The notes under the pieces were generated by a model, which saw only the letters and a list, made by a program, of their open reading frames with translations, made no database searches and was not told the DNA's origin. A DNA stretch of 64,000 nt from Oleiphilaceae bacterium (GTDB lineage Bacteria > Pseudomonadota > Gammaproteobacteria > Pseudomonadales > Oleiphilaceae), in assembly GCA_022447365.1 (NCBI GenBank), contig JAKVBL010000006.1:247797-311796 (forward strand), in the 5' to 3' direction. Position 1 is the stretch's first letter. Each line of letters begins with the position of its first letter. This document shows positions 8,725 to 16,939 of the stretch, piece by piece. A program made the translations under genes and the position numbers.

Positions 8725-10099
8725 CGGTATCTAAAGCCTGGGTGAGTATGTACTTTAACTCTGTCATTTTTTGGTCTATTTCAACCCTTGCTATATTACA
8801 GCTCTGTCTCGTCGAAATTCTAGCTAAAGCAAAGAGCTTATTGTCAGCTTTTGCTGGGAGTGCTTGAAGTAGCTTCGCCTTGATGTATGAGTCTACCCAT
8901 CTACCTGATACATAGAAAATCGTCTGGATACACGATTTATTCTCTAAATTACGATTATTGCCTATGAATGGGACAAGTTTTTCATCTCTAGTTTGTCGAT
9001 TGTTTATGTAAACTTCTTCAGATATTTCAACGCTGTTTGACCAAGATGATCGCGAATATGCTGCGTCTACCAGCATGTCATCAGGAATAGCTTGATGGCT
9101 AAAACCATACGTTATAAGGCTAGGTTGTGTTCTTTTTGTAGGAGCAGAAATTAATAGATATGACGTAATTATACCTATAAAAATGAGAAGAGCTGGCGCA
9201 CTATTCCTGAGAAATAGCTTCCATGCTTTTTTGTGGATGTGGTTGCTAGGTGCAGGTGGGAGTAGTTTTACGCCTAGATAAAGTGCCGGTAACAACGCGA
9301 TAGCGAACACTCCCCAGCCAAAATACTCGTGGTCTTTTATCAAGTCGCTCTGCATATTCGTCATGTCTGCAGCAACTACTATCCAAAAGATTCTAATCCA
9401 ATTTGCTACTAAAGAGCATAACACTGCGACCGCTATAACTAGAGACTTTCTAGTGATGCTAGCTTTGGAGTCAAGACTCAAATAGAAGCTAAGTGCAAGA
9501 GCGATAGTGAAATATCTTAATCCGGAGCAGCCACCTGCAATTAAAAGTGTTCCGTATGCTAACTCAATTTTGGGTCCGGTTATAAAAGCTGTTATTCCGA
9601 ACAATTCGACAGTTTCTCCTACAACGAGACTACTCAAGTCAACTAGCACTTGATTGAAATAGTCCCAAATAGGGATTGCAAAGTATAAGAATGCGACTGG
9701 TAAAATAAGTTTGGTTGCGTTGGAGTGTCCAAAGACGATTGCGAGAACAATCCACAGGATGACCGGCATGAGAATCTGTTCGAGTATATTGATACTTGCC
9801 GAACTAAATATTAGCCAGATAAGTGAGCTAATTATCAGGCCTAATACATAGAGAGTGCCTTGAATTGTGCCATTTTTGCGAACATCGAGACCTCGGTCGT
9901 CAATTATTACCAAATACTTCACAGTTAGATGGACACTCATAGCTACAATTAATAAACCGTGGGAAAGGCTTTCGTCTAGTTCAAGCCAGCGATCAAAAAG
10001 AACCTGTGTCGTAGGGTAATAAGCAAAGAATACAGCAAGGTAAATGAGGCTTACTTGCAGGTAAGTATTTGTAAGTGTTGGCAAAATCCATCCAGCCAT
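8717..10099 (-). CDS. xrtA: Exosortase A (EpsH type) with C-terminal EpsI-like extension
   Basis: This multi-pass membrane protease/transpeptidase processes PEP-CTERM tails. The three catalytic residues known for exosortases are visible: Cys191 in AGGCSGLRY, Arg236 in NWIRIFWI and His257 in DHEYFGWGVF. About eight membrane segments precede residue 280. A further membrane helix near 300-318 leads into a ~140-residue soluble tail of the EpsI type, as is usual for exosortase A (460 aa in total). It is the first gene of the minus-strand cluster xrtA–FemAB–wzx–GT–sulfotransferase–secreted protein. Its likely substrate is the PEP-CTERM protein at 10264-10995 immediately upstream. Confidence 0.93.
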   Translation of the reverse strand: MAGWILPTLTNTYLQVSLIYLAVFFAYYPTTQVLFDRWLELDESLSHGLLIVAMSVHLTVKYLVIIDDRGLDVRKNGTIQGTLYVLGLIISSLIWLIFSSASINILEQILMPVILWIVLAIVFGHSNATKLILPVAFLYFAIPIWDYFNQVLVDLSSLVVGETVELFGITAFITGPKIELAYGTLLIAGGCSGLRYFTIALALSFYLSLDSKASITRKSLVIAVAVLCSLVANWIRIFWIVVAADMTNMQSDLIKDHEYFGWGVFAIALLPALYLGVKLLPPAPSNHIHKKAWKLFLRNSAPALLIFIGIITSYLLISAPTKRTQPSLITYGFSHQAIPDDMLVDAAYSRSSWSNSVEISEEVYINNRQTRDEKLVPFIGNNRNLENKSCIQTIFYVSGRWVDSYIKAKLLQALPAKADNKLFALARISTRQSCNIARVEIDQKMTELKYILTQALDTDA

Positions 10100-10166
10100 T
10101 TAATGCGTGTGTTTATTCATGGTAGCTGAATGACAATGGGTTGCAATACCTCAGTGTTTTAAATGA

Positions 10167-10194
10167 AAAAAGGACGCCAATTGGTGTCCTTTTT
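10167..10194 (-). terminator. Intrinsic terminator after the PEP-CTERM gene
   Basis: A near-perfect palindrome is centred between 10180 and 10181 (AAAAAGGAC...GTCCTTTTT, with one G-T pair). Read on the minus strand it ends in a run of six T, 70-100 bp past the PEP-CTERM stop codon. It should separate that gene from xrtA. On the plus strand the arm also ends in T, so it may work both ways. Confidence 0.75.
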
Positions 10195-10213
10195 AGTGCT
10201 CAATCGTATTGCC

Positions 10214-10240
10214 GATACCGGATAGGTCCGGCATGACTGA
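10214..10240. repeat. Copy 1 of a ~27-bp dispersed repeat
   Basis: GATACCGGATAGGTCCGG followed by CATGACTGA is nearly the same as the sequence at 62750-62777 (about three mismatches and one gap). It contains a CCGGAT...GTCCGG imperfect palindrome of the kind found in small dispersed REP-like elements. It lies between a gene end and a terminator. Confidence 0.45.
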
Positions 10241-10263
10241 TCCGATATCAGAATAAATGCAGA

Positions 10264-10995
10264 TTAAGCTTTACGACGACGCGCGAAACCTAAACCCGCA
10301 AGGCCTAAACCCATAAGAGCAAGAGTGCCCGGCTCTGGAACAGTACCAACAACAACATCATCGATGCCCCAGCCATCTGCGTGAGGGTCTTTACCGAATG
10401 TCAATGTTGCATCTGCAATCAGGATGTCACTAACGATTGTAGTGTAGAACAGTGAACCGCTTGAGCGTGCGCCTGGAAGTGTGTAACTAGAAGTGGTTCC
10501 ATCAGCATAAGTAAGTTCAAGGCGGCCGCCTTGATCATTTGGGTCCGCAAGGTAGAAACCAAGTGCGTTGAACATTTCTCCGCCAAGATCTATATCCCAA
10601 ACAACTTCGCGAGCATCATTACTGTCTAGCCAGAGGTCATTTGCGTCGCTCGCGAGTGATTCACGTCCATATTCGCCGGTACGTGAGCTCTCAATTTTGA
10701 GTTCGTCCGGACGGTCATCACCACTATGATCTTTCCCCGCAGTTACTAGTGAGAAAGTACCAACTGCAGTGTCGAATGAAGTTGCAGATGCCATCCATTT
10801 TTCTTGTTGTGATCCTGTAGTGACAGGGCTGTTAGCTAAACCATTGAAATCTTCAAGAGTTGAGGTTTGCAGGCTGTCAATGAAAGAGGTCGCTTCTGCG
10901 TCTACATTTGTGTCATAAATCGTGATTACAGCCGACTGAGCCGAAGCTGCAGCAACTGTAAGTGCCAAACCTGTCATTACGCTTTTTAGTTTCAT
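10264..10995 (-). CDS. PEP-CTERM sorting domain protein
   Basis: The C-terminus is a textbook PEP-CTERM signal: VPEPGTLALMGLGLAGLGFA followed by RRRKA (PEP motif, membrane helix, basic end), the substrate signal of exosortase A. The start was set at the ATG at 10995. It gives a good signal peptide (MKLKSVMTGLALTVAAASAQSA) and has GGAG seven bases upstream; a longer open frame to 11163 would run through the riboswitch. The mature ~200 residues look like a beta-sandwich (DLWLDSNDAREVVWDIDLGG, GWGIDDVVVG) of the lectin-like type common in PEP-CTERM proteins. It is expected to be exported, cut by XrtA and left at the surface or in the matrix. Confidence 0.93.
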   Translation of the reverse strand: MKLKSVMTGLALTVAAASAQSAVITIYDTNVDAEATSFIDSLQTSTLEDFNGLANSPVTTGSQQEKWMASATSFDTAVGTFSLVTAGKDHSGDDRPDELKIESSRTGEYGRESLASDANDLWLDSNDAREVVWDIDLGGEMFNALGFYLADPNDQGGRLELTYADGTTSSYTLPGARSSGSLFYTTIVSDILIADATLTFGKDPHADGWGIDDVVVGTVPEPGTLALMGLGLAGLGFARRRKA

Positions 10996-11034
10996 TGTAA
11001 TGCTCCATTTATCTTTATAAGCGTGATAATCGTT

Positions 11035-11119
11035 GAAGTGGCAACCGGCTGTCTGTTTCATCCTTAGTAACAGACCCTTGGCTTTCCGTCCCAATCTCGC
11101 AATTGGTTTGGCGTACTTC
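11035..11119 (-). promoter_or_regulatory. Cyclic-di-GMP-I (GEMM-I) riboswitch
   Basis: Read on the minus strand the leader has all the GEMM-I landmarks in order. A closing helix GAAGT (11119-11115) pairs with ACTTC (11039-11035). CAAACC comes next, then the hairpin CCAAT-TGCGAG-ATTGG with a GCGA (GNRA) tetraloop. The core GACGGAAAGCC follows (family form GACGCAAAGCC). The P3 hairpin has a perfect GTCTGTT/AACAGAC stem enclosing the ACTAAGG tetraloop-receptor segment. AGCCGGTTGCC closes the motif. It lies 40 nt upstream of the PEP-CTERM start codon. No obvious terminator follows it, so the switch may act on translation. ON or OFF behaviour cannot be read. Confidence 0.9.
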
Positions 11120-11158
11120 GTTGTTTTTACCAGATGTTTTTCTGATGACATACAAAAA

Positions 11159-11175
11159 AGCAATTAATACGCCAA
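11159..11175 (-). promoter_or_regulatory. Sigma-54 (-24/-12) promoter of the PEP-CTERM gene
   Basis: On the minus strand the sequence TTGGCGTATTAATTGCT has GG (11173-11172) and GC (11161-11160) separated by exactly ten bases, with the TGGC and TTGC boxes of RpoN promoters. Transcription would start near 11148, about 30 nt before the riboswitch. The PrsR gene in the same locus encodes a sigma-54 activator, which makes this the natural target. Confidence 0.8.
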
Positions 11176-11471
11176 GAACATTAAAGGCTCGTTAAGTTAG
11201 TAGTGTAGAGATTTAGAGGGAATCGAAGTTGAGTAAATGTGTAAAAAACACTGACGCTCAAATGTGAACCTGTGAAACAGTTCCGTGATGGGGTAAGAGG
11301 AATGAAAAGTTTCCGCTAATCTTACTTATAAGTGTAATATTGCGGTCATATTCTAGCTTGCAATTTAGAGCTTGGTTTTGGTAACGATTTTTAGTCAAAA
11401 ACTCACTAAAACTAAGCATGCAGGATAAGCAGGGAAGGCGCGAGCAAAGCGTTAATGACAAAGGGTAAATA
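11176..11471. other. Intergenic region between the PEP-CTERM promoter and ugd
   Basis: This ~300-bp divergent spacer should hold PrsR enhancer sites for the minus-strand sigma-54 promoter and the ugd promoter for the plus strand. I see no clear inverted repeat that I could name as an enhancer and no confident -35/-10 pair for ugd. Confidence 0.4.
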
Positions 11472-12794
11472 ATGAAAGTATCAATATTTGGGACAGGGTA
11501 TGTCGGGCTAGTGACCGGTGCGTGTTTGGCTGACATGGGACACGATGTTATTTGTGTTGATGTCGATGAGAGTAAGGTTGAAAAGCTCAATAACGGTGTT
11601 ATTCCAATTTACGAGCCTGGTCTTGAAAGCATTGTTAAGAATAATTTTGCTGCGGGTAATTTAAAGTTTACGACAAAAGCGGAAGAGGCCATTGCGTTTG
11701 CGACGTTGCAGTTCATCGCGGTGGGTACTCCTCCTGATGAAGACGGTTCTGCAGATTTGCAGTATGTATTGGCTGTGGCTGAAACGATTGCGACCCATAT
11801 GCAAGACGAAAAAATCGTGATCGATAAGTCTACCGTACCCGTCGGTACGGGCGATAAAGTGCGTGCGAAAATTGAGGGTGTGCTCGCGGAGCGCGGCGTA
11901 GAGATTGATTTTGATGTGGTTTCTAACCCAGAGTTCCTGAAAGAAGGTGCTGCGGTAGGCGATTTTATGAAGCCAGACCGAATTGTCATTGGTTGCTCTA
12001 AAGACTCGTCTGAAGCGCCAATGCGCGAGCTATACGCGCCGTTTAATCGTAATCATGACAAGATCCTATTCATGGATGTTCGATCTGCTGAGCTGACCAA
12101 GTATGCGGCTAACGCAATGTTGGCTACCAAAATTAGCTTTATGAATGAAATGGCAAATTTGGCTGAACGACTTGATGCAGATATTGAAAGCGTGCGTTTA
12201 GGGATTGGCTCTGATCCACGCATTGGCTTTCAGTTTATTTACCCTGGCGCTGGCTATGGTGGTTCATGTTTCCCTAAAGACGTGCAGGCTTTAACACGTA
12301 TCGCGCGAGATGCTGGATATGATGCAGAGCTTGTACAGTCTGTAGAGAACGTGAATAACCGCCAGAAGCATCGTTTGTTTGAAAAACTCAGTGCTCATTT
12401 TAATGGTGAGCTAGCAGGTAAAACGATTGCAGTTTGGGGCTTGGCCTTTAAACCAGAAACGGATGACATGCGTGAAGCGCCATCGCGTTGTCTGATGGAA
12501 GCATTATGGAATGCAGGTGCCAAAGTCGTGGCCTACGACCCCGAAGCTCAGGAAGAATGTTCACGTATTTACGGTGAGCGTGACGACCTGACCCTAGTGA
12601 CGAATAAAGATTCGGCCCTTGAAGGTGCAGATGCCTTGGTGATTTGTACGGAGTGGAAGGCTTTCCGAGCCATGGATTATGAAGCAGTTGTGCAAAAGTT
12701 AGCGAATCCTGTGATCGTAGATGGACGAAATCTGTACGATCCTGCTATCGTTAAAAATTATGGCATTACATATTACTCAATCGGCCGCGCATAA
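11472..12794 (+). CDS. ugd: UDP-glucose 6-dehydrogenase
   Basis: It oxidises UDP-glucose to UDP-glucuronate with two NAD+. The N-terminal Rossmann motif is [19 protein letters not shown]. The central dimerisation helix carries the Lys of [16 protein letters not shown]. The catalytic Cys lies in [13 protein letters not shown] (around residue 260). The C-terminal UDP-binding domain begins near [18 protein letters not shown]. Length (440 aa) is standard. It stands alone on the plus strand inside the EPS/PEP-CTERM locus, with its own terminator, and supplies the uronic-acid precursor for an acidic polysaccharide. A UDP-sugar variant (UDP-GlcNAc/ManNAc dehydrogenase) is less likely given the overall fit. 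Confidence 0.93.
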   Translation: MKVSIFGTGYVGLVTGACLADMGHDVICVDVDESKVEKLNNGVIPIYEPGLESIVKNNFAAGNLKFTTKAEEAIAFATLQFIAVGTPPDEDGSADLQYVLAVAETIATHMQDEKIVIDKSTVPVGTGDKVRAKIEGVLAERGVEIDFDVVSNPEFLKEGAAVGDFMKPDRIVIGCSKDSSEAPMRELYAPFNRNHDKILFMDVRSAELTKYAANAMLATKISFMNEMANLAERLDADIESVRLGIGSDPRIGFQFIYPGAGYGGSCFPKDVQALTRIARDAGYDAELVQSVENVNNRQKHRLFEKLSAHFNGELAGKTIAVWGLAFKPETDDMREAPSRCLMEALWNAGAKVVAYDPEAQEECSRIYGERDDLTLVTNKDSALEGADALVICTEWKAFRAMDYEAVVQKLANPVIVDGRNLYDPAIVKNYGITYYSIGRA

Positions 12795-12809
12795 AGTCTG
12801 ATGAGTACC

Positions 12810-12851
12810 AAAGGTATCTGTTGATCAACGCGTCGAATAGATACCTTTTTT
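12810..12851 (+). terminator. Intrinsic terminator of ugd
   Basis: AAAGGTATCT (12810-12819) pairs perfectly with AGATACCTTT (12839-12848) and is followed by further T residues to 12851. It lies 16 bp after the ugd stop codon. Confidence 0.85.
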
Positions 12852-12889
12852 GCGTGTAGATATTCATTGAATGAAGAATAAGGTTGATC

Positions 12890-15529
12890 ATGGAAAGCAA
12901 AGGAAGTATTCGACGTCAGGTAAGTAAATTAAAGCTTGTTACCGCAGTGTCTGCCGCGCTCTTTTTGGGAGCTTGTGGCGGCGATGATACGGATACCGAG
13001 TTTCAGAATCACTTAGACAGAGCGAAAGCGTATCAGTCTCAGGGACAATACAAGGCAGCGATGATTGAGTATCGCAACGCTGCGAAGAAGTCTGGTGGTA
13101 AGCCTGAAGTGATGATCGAATTTGCTGATGCAATGAATGAGGTCGGTAACCATCAAAATGCCCGAAGCTATCTTGAAGCAATTGCTGGCGAGACTTCAGA
13201 GTCTTATTTATTGGAGCTTTCCGAAACCTATATTGCGCTGGGTAAATTTCAGTCTGCCTCTTCTACCTTAGAACAACTTAAAGAGCCAACGCGAGAAAAG
13301 ATGTTGCTCGAGGCTGAGTTACTCTCTAAGAAAGGTGATTTCGACGCAGCTCGCGTTATTTATCAAAAGCTCTTAGCGAATAATCCTCAAGATGGCAGAG
13401 CGAATGTCGGCATGGCAACGCTTAATGCCTTAGAAGGTCAAATGCCTGCAGCGCTCGTGTTAGTAGAAAAAGTTAGTGCTGACGACGAAGCGTTCCCGAA
13501 AGCACAGTTGCTGAAAGCTGGTATCGAGATTTCTGAAAATCAGTTAGAGAATGCTGAATCAACCTTAAGTGAATTATTGTCTGTTTTGCCGACCAGCGAC
13601 CAAATGCTTCCTGATCGTGTGCTAACGCTTGAGCGTTTGTCTTATGTGCTCACAAGACAAGGCCGCGCGAACGAAGCCTACATATACACAAAGCTTCTAT
13701 CTGAGGCATTCCCAGGCGCGACTGAAGCAAATGATACTTTTCAAGAAGCTTTGGCCGACTTTCAAGAGAATCGTTTAGATCAAGCTAAAGAGAAGCTTGA
13801 GAAGTTAGTAGAGCAGTATCCTGGTCATACTCGTTCACGTCAGGTATTGGGTATTATCAGTTACATGCAGGGCGATACCGAAGCCGCAGCGCGTTACCTA
13901 GATGATGTGGTAGACCCAGAGACGGCAAGCCCGCTGGCTACTCAAGTCTATATGGCAACCAATCTAAAACTGAACGAGCCTCAGCGTGTTCTAGATGCGT
14001 TAGAGCCAACGATCGAGCAACAAACCTCGGTTGAGTTACTTGCTTTGTATGGCTTGGCAGCGGTTTCAGATAAGCAATATGAAAAAGGCGAAGCAGCGCT
14101 CAAGAAAGCCGCGTCAATCGATCCAGATAATGTCCGCTTACAGTTGGCATTGGCGAGTTTTTATCGCTCCGCACCACAAGTGGATCGAGCTCAAGAATTA
14201 CCTTATTTGCAACGAGCGTTTGAGCTAGCACCTACTCAGCAACAGGTTTTGATTGATATCGCCTCGTATTACACGCGTTCAGGTGATCAAGCCACAGCGA
14301 AAGCGTTGCTTTTAGATAACGCTAGGGCGCAATCTTCGAACTATACAGCGAACTTTATTGCCGGACAGTATTTGGCGACCTTAGGCGAAGTTGATGGTTC
14401 AAACGACTATTTACGGAAAGCACTTCCTTTAGCAGAAAGCACTACTAACCAAGCTATTGTCCAGGGTGCGCTAGGGCGAAATGCCTTGCTTCAAAATAAC
14501 AATCAGGAAGCTAAAAATCGTTTCAGTAAAATGCTCGAGTTGTCGCCCAATAGTATGGGGGCATATGCAGGAATTTATGAAGCGTCAACGCGTTTGAATG
14601 GGCGTGATGCGGCTGTGAAATCGCTTGAAGAATTAGCAGTGACAAACAAGTCAATGGCTGCGTTTCGATCTTTGATTCGTGTTGAACTTGCGAATAGAAA
14701 CATCTCTGGCGCTGAGCGTGCTTATCAAACAGCAATGACTACTTTTCCTGATCAAGGTGCTGAACTTGCTGATGCGAAAGCTGTTATCGATTATTCGCGT
14801 GCGTTGGATTATTTGAAAACAGGGCAGCTTGAAAAAGCACGCCAAGTGGCGACGACGAGCCTAGTTACTAATCCGGGCAATGTGCGTGTTGTTGCTGTGT
14901 TGGCTGAAATAGAGATTAAGGCTGGTCAGTTCGAGGAAGCTGAAAAAATTCTTACGCAGCTCGCAGAGCAACAGGAGCAACTTGGACATATTTACCCTGC
15001 TTTGAAAGGCGATCTCGCTTTTGCGAAAAAAGATTTAGCGTCGGCACGCAGCGATTATGAGGCTGCATGGGCGATTTCTAAGACTCCTGGCGTGGCTGAA
15101 AAACTGCATCGTGTACTTGGATTACTGAAAGATGATTCTGCGCGAACAGCATTTTTAGCCGAGTGGTATACAGCACAGCCAGATAACCCCTTAGCAATGT
15201 TGTTAGTTGGAATGCAATCGCAACAAAGTGGAGATGTGGATAAAGCATCTACTGTTTATGAGACCCTTCTTACGCAACGTCCAGATTCGGTAGCTGCCTT
15301 GAATAACTTAGGATGGATTTACTTTGAACGCGGCGATAAAAAAGCACTTGAGCTATTGAGCCGTGCCGCGGAACTCGCTCCAAACAGCGCAGCTGTTCTT
15401 GATAGCTATGGATGGGTGTTGCACAAGTTTGGAAGAACTGAAGAAGGCTTGCCTTACCTTGAGAAAGCGGCTGCCTTACAGCCAGATAATGCCGAGATTC
15501 AAGGACATTTCTTAGAAGCTAAAAACTAG
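12890..15529 (+). CDS. prsT: PEP-CTERM/XrtA-system TPR-repeat lipoprotein PrsT
   Basis: The product has a lipoprotein signal (VSAALFLGAC, Cys around residue 23) followed by many tetratricopeptide repeats across its ~879 residues (for example AYQSQGQYKAAMIEYRNA near the start and ALNNLGWIYFERGD near the end). This architecture and its position next to prsR/prsK match PrsT of exosortase A loci, thought to be a periplasmic outer-membrane-anchored scaffold for EPS export. I chose the ATG at 12890, which has AAGG six bases upstream, over an in-frame TTG at 12884. It faces prsR tail to tail, with a shared terminator between them. Confidence 0.9.
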   Translation: MESKGSIRRQVSKLKLVTAVSAALFLGACGGDDTDTEFQNHLDRAKAYQSQGQYKAAMIEYRNAAKKSGGKPEVMIEFADAMNEVGNHQNARSYLEAIAGETSESYLLELSETYIALGKFQSASSTLEQLKEPTREKMLLEAELLSKKGDFDAARVIYQKLLANNPQDGRANVGMATLNALEGQMPAALVLVEKVSADDEAFPKAQLLKAGIEISENQLENAESTLSELLSVLPTSDQMLPDRVLTLERLSYVLTRQGRANEAYIYTKLLSEAFPGATEANDTFQEALADFQENRLDQAKEKLEKLVEQYPGHTRSRQVLGIISYMQGDTEAAARYLDDVVDPETASPLATQVYMATNLKLNEPQRVLDALEPTIEQQTSVELLALYGLAAVSDKQYEKGEAALKKAASIDPDNVRLQLALASFYRSAPQVDRAQELPYLQRAFELAPTQQQVLIDIASYYTRSGDQATAKALLLDNARAQSSNYTANFIAGQYLATLGEVDGSNDYLRKALPLAESTTNQAIVQGALGRNALLQNNNQEAKNRFSKMLELSPNSMGAYAGIYEASTRLNGRDAAVKSLEELAVTNKSMAAFRSLIRVELANRNISGAERAYQTAMTTFPDQGAELADAKAVIDYSRALDYLKTGQLEKARQVATTSLVTNPGNVRVVAVLAEIEIKAGQFEEAEKILTQLAEQQEQLGHIYPALKGDLAFAKKDLASARSDYEAAWAISKTPGVAEKLHRVLGLLKDDSARTAFLAEWYTAQPDNPLAMLLVGMQSQQSGDVDKASTVYETLLTQRPDSVAALNNLGWIYFERGDKKALELLSRAAELAPNSAAVLDSYGWVLHKFGRTEEGLPYLEKAAALQPDNAEIQGHFLEAKN

Positions 15530-15538
15530 ATTTAATAC

Positions 15539-15568
15539 TGAGGCCGGAGTTCTTTTATTCTGGCCTCA
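15539..15568. terminator. Bidirectional terminator between prsT and prsR
   Basis: TGAGGCC (15539-15545) pairs with GGCCTCA (15562-15568), with T-rich sequence following on the plus strand (TGTTTTTA) and moderately T-rich sequence on the minus strand. It fills most of the 45-bp gap between two convergent genes. Confidence 0.65.
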
Positions 15569-15574
15569 ATGTTT

Positions 15575-16939
15575 TTACTCAGCTTCAATGCCGTGTTTTT
15601 CGAATAATGAATACAGCGTCGGACGTGTAATACCCAGTATACGAGCCGCTTTTGCCATATTCCCATGTGAGCCTTTAATCGCTTGCAGGCATGCTGTTTT
15701 TTCTGCCTGATCGCGGATTTGCTTCAAATTCAAAGAGCCTTCTGGAAGGCTAGCTTCCGAGCTTTCTAGCTCTAAATCTTCAGCACTTACGTTCATCCCA
15801 TCTGTCATAATTGCGGCGCGCTTAATTTTATTGATCATCTCGCGCACGTTACCTGGCCAGTCATAACCTCGAATAGCTGCCATTGCGTCTTCAGATAGTC
15901 GCAAATCACCACGATTCATTTCGCTACTAATAGACTTGAGAAGTGCTTGTGCAATGAGTACAGAGTCGCCTTCGCGCTCTCGAAGCGCAGGAATATTTAG
16001 CGTGATTTCACTAGTGCGATAATAGAGGTCTTCTCGAAAGCTTCCCTGAGATATCAAGTTATTGATGTCTTGGTGCGTCGCGCAGACAACACGTACATCA
16101 ACTGGAATTTCTTTAACGCCACCAACGCGTTCAATCACACGCTCTTGTAAAAAACGTAGCATTTTGGGTTGAAGAGAGGCCGGCATATCGCCAATTTCAT
16201 CCAAGAATAAGGTCCCACCGTGAGCGAGCTCAATTTTGCCTTTCTTTTGTTGATGGGCGCCTGTAAATGCGCCTTTTTCATGGCCAAATAACTCGCTTTC
16301 AAGCAGGTTTTCAGGGATCGCTGCACAATTAATTGCCGCAAAAGGAGCGTCGCTACGAGGGCTCAAACTGTGGATCGCCCGTGCTAAAACTTCTTTACCT
16401 GTACCTGTTTCCCCTAAAATCAGCGTGCTGACATCAGCAGGTGCGATTTTTTCAAGAGTGCGACAAACTTTGAGCATGCTCGGGCTATTCGCTATTACAC
16501 CCGGAATGCCAGAGTTTGATTGAGCACTTTTCAACTTAGAGTTTTCGGTTTCTAGCTGCGCTAGGTTAAAAGCTCGCTCGACGACGAAATTTAGAATGTC
16601 TGCATCAAGAGGCTTTTGAAAGAAGTCAGTAGCGCCCATGCCAACAGCCTTTACAGCGTAAGCATTTTCTTCCCGACCTGTTACAACAATGACTTTGGTT
16701 TTGGGGGCGAGTTGTAGAATTTCTTCGAGAACTTTAAAGCCTTCGCTTGATCCGCCAGGGTCAGGTGGAAGACCTAAATCAAGTGTTACAACTGCTGGTT
16801 CATATCTGCGTAGCAAGGAAATCGCTGTTTCTCGATCTGAGGCCATGTGTACTTCAACATCATCGTTAAAACACCAGCGCATTTGGCTTTGTAAGCCAGG
16901 GTCATCTTCGATAATGAGTAGGGTTTTGCTCACGATCAT
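15575..16939 (-). CDS. prsR: PEP-CTERM-system sigma-54 response regulator PrsR
   Basis: There are three domains. An N-terminal receiver carries the acidic pair EDD (11-13), phospho-acceptor Asp54 (VTLDLGLPPD) and Lys in QKPLD. A sigma-54 AAA+ domain follows with Walker A GETGTGKE, the RpoN-contact loop GAFTGA and Walker B GGTLFLDEIGDMP. A C-terminal Fis-type helix-turn-helix ends it (MAKAARILGITRPTLYSLFEKHG). The 454-residue layout is that of PrsR. Its start overlaps the prsK stop by 4 bp (ATGA). It should activate RpoN promoters of PEP-CTERM genes, and one fitting promoter is seen at 11159-11175. Confidence 0.93.
   Translation of the reverse strand: MIVSKTLLIIEDDPGLQSQMRWCFNDDVEVHMASDRETAISLLRRYEPAVVTLDLGLPPDPGGSSEGFKVLEEILQLAPKTKVIVVTGREENAYAVKAVGMGATDFFQKPLDADILNFVVERAFNLAQLETENSKLKSAQSNSGIPGVIANSPSMLKVCRTLEKIAPADVSTLILGETGTGKEVLARAIHSLSPRSDAPFAAINCAAIPENLLESELFGHEKGAFTGAHQQKKGKIELAHGGTLFLDEIGDMPASLQPKMLRFLQERVIERVGGVKEIPVDVRVVCATHQDINNLISQGSFREDLYYRTSEITLNIPALREREGDSVLIAQALLKSISSEMNRGDLRLSEDAMAAIRGYDWPGNVREMINKIKRAAIMTDGMNVSAEDLELESSEASLPEGSLNLKQIRDQAEKTACLQAIKGSHGNMAKAARILGITRPTLYSLFEKHGIEAE

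Noticed and set aside
10996..11163. Longer version of the PEP-CTERM protein starting at 11163
   Set aside because: The added 56 residues are read straight through the riboswitch and the predicted start site region. The ATG at 10995 has a proper ribosome binding site and signal peptide.
11258..11590. 110-codon open frame on the minus strand
   Set aside because: It overlaps the start of ugd in antisense, has no ribosome binding site and no coding character; an accidental frame.
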